DNA of 64,000 nt from a virus. Shown here in pieces: positions 1 to 8,058 of the stretch. Positions within the stretch are counted from its first letter, which is position 1. Each line of letters begins with the position of its first letter. Both the position numbers and the translations under genes were made by a program. The notes beneath the pieces are model-generated. The model had not been told where the DNA came from. It made no database searches and saw only the letters and a list, made by a program, of their open reading frames with translations. The DNA lies in IMG/VR virus record IMGVR_UViG_3300025151_000024, positions 1 to 64,000 of that record, one strand, 5' to 3'.

Positions 1-1
1 A

Positions 2-682
2 CACAAGAATACTGTTTATGAAAGTGGTTTGAAGAAGGATTTTGATGGTGAAATCACCACAGGAAGATTCCCTGCGAATGTGATTATGGATAAGGAAGCG
101 GGCGAGATTCTTGACGAGCAAACAGGCGAATTGAGTGCCGGACACGCACCAAAGTTAAGCAAAGGCAACCCATTTTCAGGTGCTAATGATACTGAACGCC
201 AAGAAATACATTATGGAACAGGCGGTGCATCACGATTCTTCTATTGTGCCAAGCCATCACAGGCTGAGAGGCATGGTGGTTTAGAATCTTTAGAGGATAA
301 GGAAAAATATGCCGATTTTGGTTTGAGGAATAGAATACAAGATGGAGTTATTACTAATGATAGAACCAATAACGCTGCATACACATCAAAGAACAATCAT
401 CCAACGGTAAAGCCCATCAGTCTGATGACCTATTTGTGTCGTCTTGTGACTCCTAAGAATGGAACAGTACTTGACCCATTTATGGGAAGTGGCTCAACTG
501 GAATAGCGGCTTGTATGGAAAACTTCGATTTCATTGGGATAGACATGGAAGAAGAATATGTCGAAATCGCTCGTCATCGAATTACACATTGGAGTGATTA
601 CAAACTTGATGATTTAGAGGTCGGAGAAGAAACAGATTTCAAACCTGTTAGATTCAGAAATCAACCAGCAACGTATTGGTAA
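2..682 (+). CDS. DNA methyltransferase (N6-adenine or N4-cytosine type), 5' truncated by window edge
   Basis: This is the C-terminal part of an S-adenosylmethionine-dependent DNA methyltransferase. The frame is open to the left edge, so the true start lies outside the window; a TTG at 29 is not a convincing start. Near the end it has HPTVKP, then the SAM-binding motif DPFMGSGSTG (about nt 472-502), then a stretch GIDMEEEYVEIARHRI typical of the end of these enzymes. A SAM motif at the C-terminal side implies a beta-type order, with the catalytic (D/N/S)PPY motif upstream, not visible here. The target base and recognition site cannot be read. Its likely roles are protecting the viral genome from host restriction or marking it. 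The next gene starts 14 bases downstream with its own Shine-Dalgarno. Confidence 0.88.
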   Translation, partial: HKNTVYESGLKKDFDGEITTGRFPANVIMDKEAGEILDEQTGELSAGHAPKLSKGNPFSGANDTERQEIHYGTGGASRFFYCAKPSQAERHGGLESLEDKEKYADFGLRNRIQDGVITNDRTNNAAYTSKNNHPTVKPISLMTYLCRLVTPKNGTVLDPFMGSGSTGIAACMENFDFIGIDMEEEYVEIARHRITHWSDYKLDDLEVGEETDFKPVRFRNQPATYW

Positions 683-696
683 AAGGAGATAGAAAA

Positions 697-933
697 ATGG
701 AAAGAGAAATTAGGAACATTGTATGTCGTTTGGAACTTACAAGAAAGGACAAAGAATTGGCTTTGATTGAGGCATCATGTTATCGAACAATGGAGAACAA
801 ATATGCTTACGCATCGAAGATAACGAAGGCCGATGTTGAGGCTAACTGCATAACCGATGACGAAATCCAAGAGGGATTGGAAATGGTCGGTGAGTGGGGA
901 GTATGGGTTTCCGGTGTCGAGAGGGGTGAGTGA
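697..933 (+). CDS. Small hypothetical protein
   Basis: A 78-residue protein, rich in charged residues and probably helical. The ATG at 697 is chosen over an upstream TTG at 676 because it follows a good ribosome binding site (AAAAGGAG, about 681-688) and does not overlap the methyltransferase. The C-terminal half contains ITDDEIQEGLEMVGEWGVW, which looks like a short folded helix-turn region, but I do not recognise the family. It sits between the methyltransferase and a PC4-like protein in the same operon, three bases before the next start codon. No function is assigned. Confidence 0.6.
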   Translation: MEREIRNIVCRLELTRKDKELALIEASCYRTMENKYAYASKITKADVEANCITDDEIQEGLEMVGEWGVWVSGVERGE

Positions 934-936
934 ATA

Positions 937-1206
937 ATGGGAGAAGAAAACATTTGGCGAAGTCCTAGTATGGAAGGAAAGTGGATGAATGGTAAGGGAG
1001 ATGTGCTGGCTAGGCGCATTGACTACTATCAGAAGATTTGGTTAGACCTACGCATAATCAATGTGCAAGATGGAAAACACCAACCCACCCGACATGGAGT
1101 TAGATTAACAGTAGAACAATTGAAGGAGATTCTACCTAGACTCGTTGAGTTTGTAAACGAAGTCGAAGATGAGTTAGAACAAGAAGAGCGGAGTAGAGAG
1201 GAATGA
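937..1206 (+). CDS. PC4/Sub1-like single-stranded DNA-binding protein
   Basis: An 89-residue protein. Residues about 25-75 follow the pattern of the PC4 (transcriptional coactivator p15) domain: strand-forming IWLDLRIINVQDGK, then a basic turn QPTRHGVRLT, then an amphipathic helix VEQLKEILPRLVEFV. In PC4 proteins the equivalent 'DIREYW...GE.KPGRKGISL...QW' segment forms the dimeric ssDNA-binding groove. The C-terminus is acidic (EDELEQEERSREE). PC4 domains occur in phages and archaeal viruses as ssDNA-binding or transcription accessory proteins, and the replication neighbourhood fits. The ATG follows a TGAATA junction and the stop overlaps the next start. The call is by pattern only; a profile search would settle it. 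Confidence 0.55.
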   Translation: MGEENIWRSPSMEGKWMNGKGDVLARRIDYYQKIWLDLRIINVQDGKHQPTRHGVRLTVEQLKEILPRLVEFVNEVEDELEQEERSREE

Positions 1207-1640
1207 AAATTTGGCACATTGAATGTTCTGAGTGTGGTTTTAGGCAACGTGCTATTCAAGACCCAAAACCGAAAAGAAAATGCCCCAACAGACACACCAC
1301 TTGTACTAATTCACATTTAGATTTAGTTCATGAAATTGAGCATCTAAACCAATGGTACGACTTTAGTAGGGAAGAGAAAATTGATGACGGTTTCCATTTT
1401 GGGAAATATACTAATTACACAATTGTACCTGTTTGGGGTCATGTTGATGGTCATCTTGTAATGATTGGTAAAAGGAAGCGATACCATTTACAGGAATGCT
1501 GCGGTAAAAACCGATTCAATTCTCGTTGTCCAGTATGTAATTATAACTGGAAGTCTGAAAAGCAAATTCCTATAACTTTCCCTCCTACAAAAATAGATGA
1601 AGATGGTTATGAAGGATACACAATAAGCGGGGAAGAATAA
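1203..1640 (+). CDS. Cysteine-rich, probably zinc-binding hypothetical protein
   Basis: A 145-residue protein with a zinc-ribbon-like N-terminus (CSECGF, then CPNRHTTC) and a second cluster near residues 100-115 (CCGKN...CPVC). Two cysteine pairs with a CPxC-like second half suggest one or two structural zinc sites. The middle has aromatic and histidine-rich strands (HFGKYTNYTIVPVWGHVDGH). It overlaps the preceding gene by an ATGA junction and ends in a TAATG overlap with a 38-residue mini-protein, so it is translationally coupled in the replication operon. It is not recognised as a named family. Confidence 0.55.
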   Translation: MKIWHIECSECGFRQRAIQDPKPKRKCPNRHTTCTNSHLDLVHEIEHLNQWYDFSREEKIDDGFHFGKYTNYTIVPVWGHVDGHLVMIGKRKRYHLQECCGKNRFNSRCPVCNYNWKSEKQIPITFPPTKIDEDGYEGYTISGEE

Positions 1641-1756
1641 TGAAATTTATGGCAACAATCGGAAAAGAGAAAAGAGGAAAAACTGGATTTGTTTATGATA
1701 CTCTTAATAACGGAAAAGAGGAACTTTGGGTTTTAGATTTCGATGGTGAGGAATAA
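1640..1756 (+). CDS. 38-residue P-loop mini-protein, apparent partial duplicate of the RecA-fold ATPase gene
   Basis: A very short ORF coupled on both sides by one-base TAATG overlaps, which favours real translation. It carries a perfect Walker A (GKEKRGKT, residues 8-15) and ends in LWVLDFDGEE. The virus's full-length RecA-fold ATPase (6297-7298) has the same order: GHENTGKT, then NGKDQLWILDFDGGG. At the DNA level about 36 of 40 bases match between the segment starting AACGGAAAAGA here and in the ATPase gene, while the loop between the motifs is about 10 codons shorter. It cannot fold as a full ATPase. It may be a remnant of a duplication, a small regulator that mixes into the ATPase, or non-functional. 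Confidence 0.6.
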   Translation: MKFMATIGKEKRGKTGFVYDTLNNGKEELWVLDFDGEE

Positions 1757-3168
1757 TGAAATTCTCGTTAGCAGCGAGATTACATGAATCTCTCCTTCTT
1801 GGTAATGATAAGCGACAAGTACTATCATCAATTGATAATTACAAAGATGCACTAGAATTGTATCACTTGTTTTGCCCGCAAAGAAAAATTATTACCAAGG
1901 GCGATTTACATAATTTAGCAGCCGAAGAATTCGGTGTTTTCGTAGATGTTATCGCTGATGTGGTGGGTGAGCGTGAAACATGGCGAGTTTTAGCCCTAGA
2001 AAGCAACGTAAGCGGCTCTAGAGACTGGAAAGTATCTGAGGCTATCCAACACGCCGAGAGCCTCAAAGATGGCGCAATCGGCTTACTTGAAATTACGAGC
2101 CTTCTCGATGAAATCGAAGCCCGTTTGTTTTGGAGATTCATTATCGGTGAAAAAGTAATGAGAGAAACCGCTTTCTTGAATGCCGTAAGTCAGAATACTT
2201 CTATTCAAAGTCGAATTCTGAAACAACACATCGCTGTAAAAGACCCCGAAGAAATACTAGAGGCGTTATTCAATGACCCTGAATCGTTAGGTGCAGGTGT
2301 GTTATGGAGTGAAGAACCATCACTAGCATTAACACCACGCAGGTTTATTCCACATCTATCACAAAATGGCCCTACCAAAATTAAGAAATACAACGGTGGT
2401 TTTTATCAACGAATACTAGCCAAAGGTGCAACCAATATGTTGCATATCACAAATGAGCCTACTGGTTCTCGTTTCGTATGGCGGGATAGAACTGGTCGGT
2501 TAATACCGAAAGGTCTAGCGCCTAAGTTAGATTGGTCTATCAAAGGGCCAGTTATCTTAGAGGCGCTTGGTGAAAATAATACTATTCACGTTTATGATGC
2601 GATATACCCAAGATATCCTACATTAACATTACAAGAAAGGTTAGAGAAATTCCAATCTAGTCTTACAGATGAACCGATAGTGGTTCATTTCCCTACTGAA
2701 ATTGAACACTGGAGTGGTTTAGTTACAGTATTAGATGACGAGGAAATAATACGCTTCCCGAATTTTTCAGCATACGAACCATTTAGTGAAGGGGGGTACA
2801 CTTTGATGACATCTATGGCTCGCAAGATATTCAGATTACAACAGGTGAAACAAAACGAAGGTCGTTTATTTATTCGTGTAGCAGCACTTGATGGTCTAGA
2901 TGATTACGTCATCGTGGGTGAAATGGAAGCCTTCGATGATTTAACACCACAGTTGTTATTTTCTATCAAGAGAAGAACTGGTTTCATTCCAAAGGATACT
3001 TGGGAAAACGTGTCCGATACCGATTGTATAGCGGTAGAGGTGGTGACCCCACGAATAACTTATGAACCAATCAACATCGAAAGCCCTCTCCTTGTCGCTG
3101 TTCGTGACGACTTGGGGATATCTGATATCACACAAATAGTAGATTTAATGTTCGGAGATGATGAATAG
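1756..3168 (+). CDS. ATP-dependent DNA ligase-like nucleotidyltransferase
   Basis: A 470-residue protein with the layout of an archaeal/eukaryal-type DNA ligase. The N-terminal helical part includes LLDEIEARLFWRFIIGEKVM (about 116-135), like the DNA-binding domain. A nucleotidyltransferase core begins at about residue 205 with KKYNGGFYQRI, in the position of the adenylated-lysine motif KxDG. A motif-IIIa-like YDAIYPRYPTLTLQERLEKF (280-299) closely mimics ligase 'FDLLYL...LPLEERR'. A C-terminal beta-rich OB-like part follows (about 360-460). Odd points: KxNG replaces KxDG, and the later EG and KxK motifs are hard to place, so activity is uncertain. It would seal nicks during viral replication or repair. 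It lies two genes before RFC, and the next gene begins directly after its stop. Confidence 0.55.
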   Translation: MKFSLAARLHESLLLGNDKRQVLSSIDNYKDALELYHLFCPQRKIITKGDLHNLAAEEFGVFVDVIADVVGERETWRVLALESNVSGSRDWKVSEAIQHAESLKDGAIGLLEITSLLDEIEARLFWRFIIGEKVMRETAFLNAVSQNTSIQSRILKQHIAVKDPEEILEALFNDPESLGAGVLWSEEPSLALTPRRFIPHLSQNGPTKIKKYNGGFYQRILAKGATNMLHITNEPTGSRFVWRDRTGRLIPKGLAPKLDWSIKGPVILEALGENNTIHVYDAIYPRYPTLTLQERLEKFQSSLTDEPIVVHFPTEIEHWSGLVTVLDDEEIIRFPNFSAYEPFSEGGYTLMTSMARKIFRLQQVKQNEGRLFIRVAALDGLDDYVIVGEMEAFDDLTPQLLFSIKRRTGFIPKDTWENVSDTDCIAVEVVTPRITYEPINIESPLLVAVRDDLGISDITQIVDLMFGDDE

Positions 3169-3600
3169 ATGGATGATTGGTCATTTGCACTTGGGTTCAT
3201 CATTAGCGACTTGAAATTTCACGCTAGTATGACTAGGAGTACTCAAACCCCGACTGGTTTTAGGCTACGAAAATACATTTGGTGGAGAACTCTATTCGCA
3301 AAGCCTAGAGATGGATTATTAGAATTGGTTGAAGAGCAATTAGAGACAGTAGGTATTTCACTCAAGGAAGAATACCACAACAAAAAAGAAATTCAGATGT
3401 GGTTTTCTTTGATAGAAAAAGCCAATTTAGAAAATAAGTTATCCGACCAATTAGGAATTAAACAACTGAAATTTGTATTAGACAATCCCTTCCCAAAAAC
3501 ATTCGATAGTATAGTAGAATGGGCAAAAGAATTCGATAATATTGAGTTGGGGTATTTAAAGGAAACAATAAATGAGGTTGAAGCACATGGCATGGAATGA
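3169..3600 (+). CDS. Hypothetical protein between ligase-like gene and RFC
   Basis: A 143-residue protein starting immediately after the ligase-like stop codon and overlapping the RFC start by 14 bases. The N-terminal segment WSFALGFIISDLKFHAS has a faint resemblance to a LAGLIDADG helix followed by a beta strand, and it is followed by a basic stretch (RLRKYIWWRTLFAKPRD) and by LLELVEEQLETVGISL. The acidic catalytic residue pattern is not convincing. The rest is helical and charged. I do not assign a function; the strict coupling suggests a replication or repair accessory role. Confidence 0.5.
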   Translation: MDDWSFALGFIISDLKFHASMTRSTQTPTGFRLRKYIWWRTLFAKPRDGLLELVEEQLETVGISLKEEYHNKKEIQMWFSLIEKANLENKLSDQLGIKQLKFVLDNPFPKTFDSIVEWAKEFDNIELGYLKETINEVEAHGME

Positions 3601-4549
3601 AATTACACGACCAATCCACCTAGGTCAACTAGTTGGACAGAAGGAATTTGTTGACGAGGCTGGGCTTTGGGAAGCCAAACAAGAGTGGCCTGATGCTATT
3701 CTCCTTCAAGGACCACCCGGAGTAGGGAAAACTACTGCCGGAAGAATCATTGCTCGTTCCGCGCTTGGCGACTTTTTTGACCCAGTGAATTTTGTTGAAA
3801 CAAACGCTTCTGATGATAGAGGTCTTGAATTTGTTAGAACTGAATTGCGAACCTTAGCATCAAGTAGACCTCTTGGGGCAAAAAGAAGAGTGGTTTTACT
3901 TGACGAAGCCGATGGTTTGACATCAGCCGCCCAAGACGCTGCTCGACAGATTATTGAAAACCACGCTGGTAATTGTTTATTCATTCTCACGGCAAACAAT
4001 GTTGAGAAGATTAGACCAGCAATAAAGAGCAGATGTTCGATATACAATTTCAAACCACTTTCACCACAAGAAGGAGCAATACACCTTTCCAATGTATGTA
4101 AAACAGTCAATGTCTCACAAGATATCCTAGAGGACTGGCAACAGCATTTCCCTAGACTAATACATATGTTAGGTGGAGATTTGCGCTCTTGTGTTAATGT
4201 GTTGGAAAGCACACCTCAAGAAATAGGAGCATTAAAAAAAAAGGTTTCTGAATTAGATGTCATAACCGATGCGGCTATTGCCAGCACAGATAACGAGTGG
4301 ATGGAGATGAGAATCGGTTTCCATAAAGCGTTAGGATTAGGACGTGACCGCTTCTTTATCATGCGGTCTTTTTACAACAACATTTCAACATTCTTTGATA
4401 TTTCAGACGAAGATGGTAACAGCAAACTGTGGAGTGTTCTTGCAGTTTACGGAGATATGATGAGTCGAATCTATGAATGGCCGGACAGCGATGCCGCATT
4501 CATGGATTGTTTCGTAGCCCAACTTAGGCGGGAGATGATGATAAAATGA
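3587..4549 (+). CDS. rfcS: Replication factor C small subunit (clamp loader ATPase)
   Basis: A 320-residue AAA+ ATPase that loads the sliding clamp onto primed DNA. Walker A is GPPGVGKT (residues 42-49), Walker B is VVLLDEAD (102-109), sensor 1 is LTAN (134-137), and the RFC-signature SRC (148-150) supplies the arginine finger. The lid and C-terminal collar follow. Length is typical for archaeal RfcS. The ATG at 3587 gives MAWNEITRP, a normal RFC N-terminus (W..KYRP), and has GAGG about 10 bases upstream; an in-frame ATG at 3572 is possible but less likely. No large subunit is present in the window, so the complex is either a homo-oligomer or uses host RfcL. The stop overlaps the next ATG. 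Confidence 0.95.
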   Translation: MAWNEITRPIHLGQLVGQKEFVDEAGLWEAKQEWPDAILLQGPPGVGKTTAGRIIARSALGDFFDPVNFVETNASDDRGLEFVRTELRTLASSRPLGAKRRVVLLDEADGLTSAAQDAARQIIENHAGNCLFILTANNVEKIRPAIKSRCSIYNFKPLSPQEGAIHLSNVCKTVNVSQDILEDWQQHFPRLIHMLGGDLRSCVNVLESTPQEIGALKKKVSELDVITDAAIASTDNEWMEMRIGFHKALGLGRDRFFIMRSFYNNISTFFDISDEDGNSKLWSVLAVYGDMMSRIYEWPDSDAAFMDCFVAQLRREMMIK

Positions 4550-5895
4550 CAGACGAATATGAATATGAACAAATGGAAGAAGAAGAAACGAAAGTAGCCG
4601 GTTTTGCTCGTGAGGGTGGCGGTAAAACGCTACCCGAAGGGGTAATGCTACGGCTGAAAATGCACAGCGAGAGAGTTGGAGAGAGCATAGAGAAGGTAGA
4701 GAAATTCTATCTTGATTCTATCCGAGACGAATATGGCTGTGAAGATTGGGCTGATGAAGATGAAGACCTACTTGTTGATTGGTCGGAACAAATCTTAGTA
4801 CAAACCCGAAGAGCAACAATGGGTGGCGGTGCTAACACTGTTACTTTTGTAGGTTGCTTTATCGGTGTAGATGGTACAAAGAGAGACCGCAGACAAAACA
4901 TGAGGAATCGTGCAGCGATTGATTTCACAAGAGACCCAAATGCCGCCATTGATGGTGGTAGGATTGGTGTTTACGAAAAGAATGGCGACACATGGAAGAT
5001 TACCACAGCAAACGGCTCTATTGACACAGTAGAGCCAGTAGATGAACCTCCTGTACTTGGATTCCTAGCAGACGGTCAATACATCTGTTTGGTGGGTTCA
5101 TCCACTGGTCGTCCAATGCCTTCTACTTTGATGGGTAGGCATTACTATTTCCTAGGTAATGAAGAAGATAAGTTTGAGCAAGATATCAAGATGTGGCGTG
5201 TTGATTGTGTAGGAGACGCTACTAATATCGAAGTTAAAATTGGTGAGCCATGTAAGATATTCGTTAGACCACCAAACGAAAATGCTCCTGATGCATACAA
5301 GGATATTCTTGGAATTTCCGCTGGTTTTGAGGATTCTATTGAATACACTTACGACTTCGTTGGTGAAGATGAGAAGAAGTTCCTTCACCCCGGTCGCTTC
5401 TTGGTGAACCCTGATATGCATCCTTTCTATGCACCTCTTGAGGATTTAGAAGAAGCATACGAATCAGGCTCTCGTACCTTTGAGATAAACGGAGAGCAAG
5501 GTAGGGCTGGTCCTATTGTAATCACTAAGGGTACAGTTACACGACTTTCCACTGAACCTAGAGAAACTGAGTATGACGAGTCCGGTAGAAATTACGTATT
5601 CAATCTAACATCGGTTGCTCTACAAAGTCAATACGGACAAAGTAACTCATCTGAGGTTGCTTGCTGGGTTAGTAGCGCTTGCCACGATAACTCAAAGCCG
5701 TTCATTGCTCGTGATGATGTATCCGAAATTGAATGGGCTGAAAAGTCAACTGTCTACGTAATCGGTAGAATCGGTATGTCTGTAAGAGATGGAGAAAGAA
5801 ATCCGAAACTCACTGTCTTTGGTGTCTATGCAGACCCAAGAAGAATCCGCCGTAGAGTAAGCGGTGGTAACACTGGACAGGAGCAGTTTAACTGA
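4546..5895 (+). CDS. Candidate single-stranded DNA-binding (OB-fold) protein
   Basis: A 449-residue acidic protein starting at an ATGA overlap with RFC. The first 20 residues are strongly acidic (EYEYEQMEEEE). A helical segment at about 35-75 is followed by mostly predicted beta structure. The C-terminal region has strand patterns that would suit OB-folds (GPIVITKGTVTRLS; STVYVIGRIGMSV; LTVFGVYADP), ending in a basic, Gly/Asn-rich tail (RRIRRRVSGGNTGQEQFN). No zinc-finger cysteines typical of euryarchaeal RPA are obvious. Its position between the clamp loader and the RecA-fold ATPase/clamp/polymerase cluster, with no other replication SSB, suggests the viral RPA-like protein. This is an inference from context and rough fold pattern. 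Confidence 0.4.
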   Translation: MTDEYEYEQMEEEETKVAGFAREGGGKTLPEGVMLRLKMHSERVGESIEKVEKFYLDSIRDEYGCEDWADEDEDLLVDWSEQILVQTRRATMGGGANTVTFVGCFIGVDGTKRDRRQNMRNRAAIDFTRDPNAAIDGGRIGVYEKNGDTWKITTANGSIDTVEPVDEPPVLGFLADGQYICLVGSSTGRPMPSTLMGRHYYFLGNEEDKFEQDIKMWRVDCVGDATNIEVKIGEPCKIFVRPPNENAPDAYKDILGISAGFEDSIEYTYDFVGEDEKKFLHPGRFLVNPDMHPFYAPLEDLEEAYESGSRTFEINGEQGRAGPIVITKGTVTRLSTEPRETEYDESGRNYVFNLTSVALQSQYGQSNSSEVACWVSSACHDNSKPFIARDDVSEIEWAEKSTVYVIGRIGMSVRDGERNPKLTVFGVYADPRRIRRRVSGGNTGQEQFN

Positions 5896-5906
5896 GGTGA
5901 AAAAGA

Positions 5907-6101
5907 ATGAGTGAAGAAAGAATAGTGAGACTAATTAGGAATGAATTGGTTAATGCCGTCAACCACATAACGAAAGCGATGATGGAATCGGGACGTGTTA
6001 ATTTGGATAGAAATCTAGCACTAGACCGTCTGAATGAGACGTTGAAAGATATGATGGGGACACAAGAAGCAATTCTACAGGAGATGAAGAAAAATGAGTA
6101 A
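5907..6101 (+). CDS. Small helical hypothetical protein
   Basis: A 64-residue, almost entirely helical protein (RIVRLIRNELVNAVNHITKA, then LALDRLNETLKDMM). A strong Shine-Dalgarno GAGGTGA lies 7 bases before the ATG. It overlaps the next small coiled-coil gene by 8 bases. The two together may form a helical accessory pair for the neighbouring RecA-fold ATPase. The family is not recognised. Confidence 0.6.
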   Translation: MSEERIVRLIRNELVNAVNHITKAMMESGRVNLDRNLALDRLNETLKDMMGTQEAILQEMKKNE

Positions 6102-6297
6102 AACTAAGGTAGAATTAGAAGCAGAAAACGCAGCATTGAAAGCACAGGTAGAAAGAGTGGAGATGTTAGAGAAGCAGGTTGCTAGGCAACAATTACAATT
6201 ACAGTTGCTGGAACAATACGCCAACACAGTAATGGGTGCTGGGCAACAATTGATTTCTAACATTGAGGCTTTGAATAAAGCAAGTGGTGATGAGTGA
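6094..6297 (+). CDS. Small coiled-coil protein
   Basis: A 67-residue protein whose residues about 4-45 form a heptad coiled coil with leucine-zipper spacing (VELEAENAALKAQVERVEML, then EKQVARQQLQLQLLEQ). There is no basic DNA-binding region, so it is more likely an oligomerisation or adaptor protein than a bZIP-like regulator. It is preceded by AGGAGATGAAGAAAA, giving a usable ribosome site, and ends in a TGATG overlap with the RecA-fold ATPase gene, which suggests coupled synthesis and perhaps a shared complex. Confidence 0.6.
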   Translation: MSKTKVELEAENAALKAQVERVEMLEKQVARQQLQLQLLEQYANTVMGAGQQLISNIEALNKASGDE

Positions 6298-7298
6298 TGG
6301 CGGGTTTTGGCGCAGCGAAGCGCATTCAAGAAGATAGAGAAGAGAGCGGCGAGCCTCTACCTACTGCTGAGAATAAAACCACACCTGTTGTAAATAGCAA
6401 TGACCCATTCTCAGATTTGAGAAGCGAGTTACAATCACTTCACAAGAATCAACCGAAAACTACGGTTTTTGCTTTGATTGCTGGACATGAAAACACAGGA
6501 AAAACTGCGATTGTTTTAGATGCATTCGATAGGCATTGTAAAAATGATAGCAACGGAAAAGACCAACTTTGGATTCTAGATTTCGATGGTGGTGGGGTGG
6601 GTACTACAACCGCATTCCATTCAAACAACGATAGAATTAGATGTTGGAATCCTTGGGTAATGCAAACTGGAAACAGAACTGCATATGATTATCCGGGCAC
6701 TCACGACCGTGTTATGAATATCATGCAATTCGCTGTGGATACAGCCCGAAAGCAGAACGATGATGGTTATGATGGTGAAAGAATTTGGGGTCTTCTAGTA
6801 ACAGGGATAGACCTTTGGGATTCGATTGCGATTAACTGTATGAGAATCGAAGACCTAAATTTGGCTCGTGACGGTATCGAAGCGGCTGACTGGAACGTTA
6901 AGGTAGGCCATCAGTGGGATTGGGCGATACGCAAGACTAGATTCCATCAATTGACCGCTCTATCAAAGCAGTTAGTGTCAGCAGGTTGTCAGGTGTATTG
7001 GGAAACCCACTTACGAATGACAAACTATTCTTTCGGTAAAAACGAAGATGGTGCTAAGTGGCGACCTGATTGTGAGAAATCAACCAACAATTACGTGTAT
7101 CAAATTTTGATGTGCGAAAGAGTTGATACCTATGACGATGAACGGCGTGAAATTATCAAGAGCGAGTATACAGTCACCTTTGATAAGAGTAAAACTAATG
7201 CAGAACTACAGGGACAAAGAAGAACAATACTTGTTACAGAAACAGGAAAGCCAGCCCGATGGGTCGGTCTTCCTGAACTAAGTGATGGGAGTTTGTGA
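6297..7298 (+). CDS. RecA/RadA-fold P-loop ATPase
   Basis: A 333-residue ATPase. Walker A is GHENTGKT (residues 63-70), the next strand is LWILDFDGGG (91-100), and a Walker-B-like strand ends in LLVTGIDLWDS at about residue 170. The fold order matches RecA-superfamily ATPases, as in the phage Sak4-type or RadA-like proteins used in recombination and replication. There is no N-terminal HhH domain as in host RadA, and no obvious L2 loop motif. The ATG at 6297 (TGATG overlap) is preferred to GTG at 6294. It sits between two small helical proteins and the sliding clamp. A 38-codon ORF at 1640 copies its P-loop region. Confidence 0.75.
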   Translation: MAGFGAAKRIQEDREESGEPLPTAENKTTPVVNSNDPFSDLRSELQSLHKNQPKTTVFALIAGHENTGKTAIVLDAFDRHCKNDSNGKDQLWILDFDGGGVGTTTAFHSNNDRIRCWNPWVMQTGNRTAYDYPGTHDRVMNIMQFAVDTARKQNDDGYDGERIWGLLVTGIDLWDSIAINCMRIEDLNLARDGIEAADWNVKVGHQWDWAIRKTRFHQLTALSKQLVSAGCQVYWETHLRMTNYSFGKNEDGAKWRPDCEKSTNNYVYQILMCERVDTYDDERREIIKSEYTVTFDKSKTNAELQGQRRTILVTETGKPARWVGLPELSDGSL

Positions 7299-7301
7299 GA
7301 T

Positions 7302-8054
7302 ATGACAGAAGTAGAGTTAGATAGAAAAGATTTCCTTCAATTCCTTTCTTCTTTTGGGGAAACTGAGGATTTGAAAATTGTAGCATCTAAGGATTCTATT
7401 TCAGCAGAAGTAGGGTTTTCCACACACTATTTGAAAAAATCAATGGCTGTTGAGGCTAACTCAATAAAAACTGAAGGTGAAATAGATATTTCAGATTTGA
7501 AAAAGTTGGTTTCTTTTTGCAAAAAGATAAGCAAAGATAGTATCTTGGTAAGGCAAATGGGGTCAGGTAAGACTTTGTATGTTAATGGTGGTAGCACAAA
7601 GTTACAACTTCCAACAAGTAATACTATTATTTCACATACAAAAACGCCGTTGATAAATAAATTAATTTCTGAGGCGAAAGATACTATGTGGTCTACTTGG
7701 ACTCCGCAGAAACTTGAGATATCCACACATGGTGATATATCTGCATCTGAGTTACTCGATATTGCTAAGATGAAAGATATTGTCGGGAAACACGGAATTA
7801 CAGTATCAGTAAATGCTGATGAGAGTGAATTTGCTGTTGCTATGGGTAAGAAACATACCCCTCGTATTTTCTCCACGTTAAGCGTATCGAATTCTCAAGG
7901 ACCAATGGGTACTGTAGAGAGTGATTTCGGGCATTGGTTTACTGATTGTCTTGGTATGCTTGAAGAAAGCGCTGCTACTTTTCACATGGGTGAATCATTA
8001 CCTTTGATTATTGAACAAGAAAATACACTATTGATAATAATCCAAGAAGCGTGA
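7302..8054 (+). CDS. PCNA-like sliding clamp
   Basis: A 250-residue protein of clamp size. Two-fold repeated beta-rich halves are visible: a first half with IVASKDSISAEVGF and GEIDISDLKKLVSF, and a second with ISASELLDIAKMK, ITVSVNADESEFAVAM and a C-terminal SLPLIIEQENTLLIIIQ, which matches the usual PCNA ending (PL.I.Y...G...YLLAP). Sequence conservation is weak, as is common for viral clamps. The placement directly before PolB and downstream of RFC strongly supports the role. It would tether the viral DNA polymerase. It begins three bases after the ATPase gene and ends four bases before polymerase. Confidence 0.75.
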   Translation: MTEVELDRKDFLQFLSSFGETEDLKIVASKDSISAEVGFSTHYLKKSMAVEANSIKTEGEIDISDLKKLVSFCKKISKDSILVRQMGSGKTLYVNGGSTKLQLPTSNTIISHTKTPLINKLISEAKDTMWSTWTPQKLEISTHGDISASELLDIAKMKDIVGKHGITVSVNADESEFAVAMGKKHTPRIFSTLSVSNSQGPMGTVESDFGHWFTDCLGMLEESAATFHMGESLPLIIEQENTLLIIIQEA

Positions 8055-8058
8055 TTGG

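Noticed and set aside
3169-3600. LAGLIDADG homing endonuclease
   Set aside because: Only a faint match at ALGFIISD; the catalytic acidic position and second motif are not present, so it is kept as hypothetical.
3706-4212. Minus-strand ORF of 168 codons inside the RFC gene
   Set aside because: It is a shadow of the RFC coding frame, which has all AAA+ motifs.
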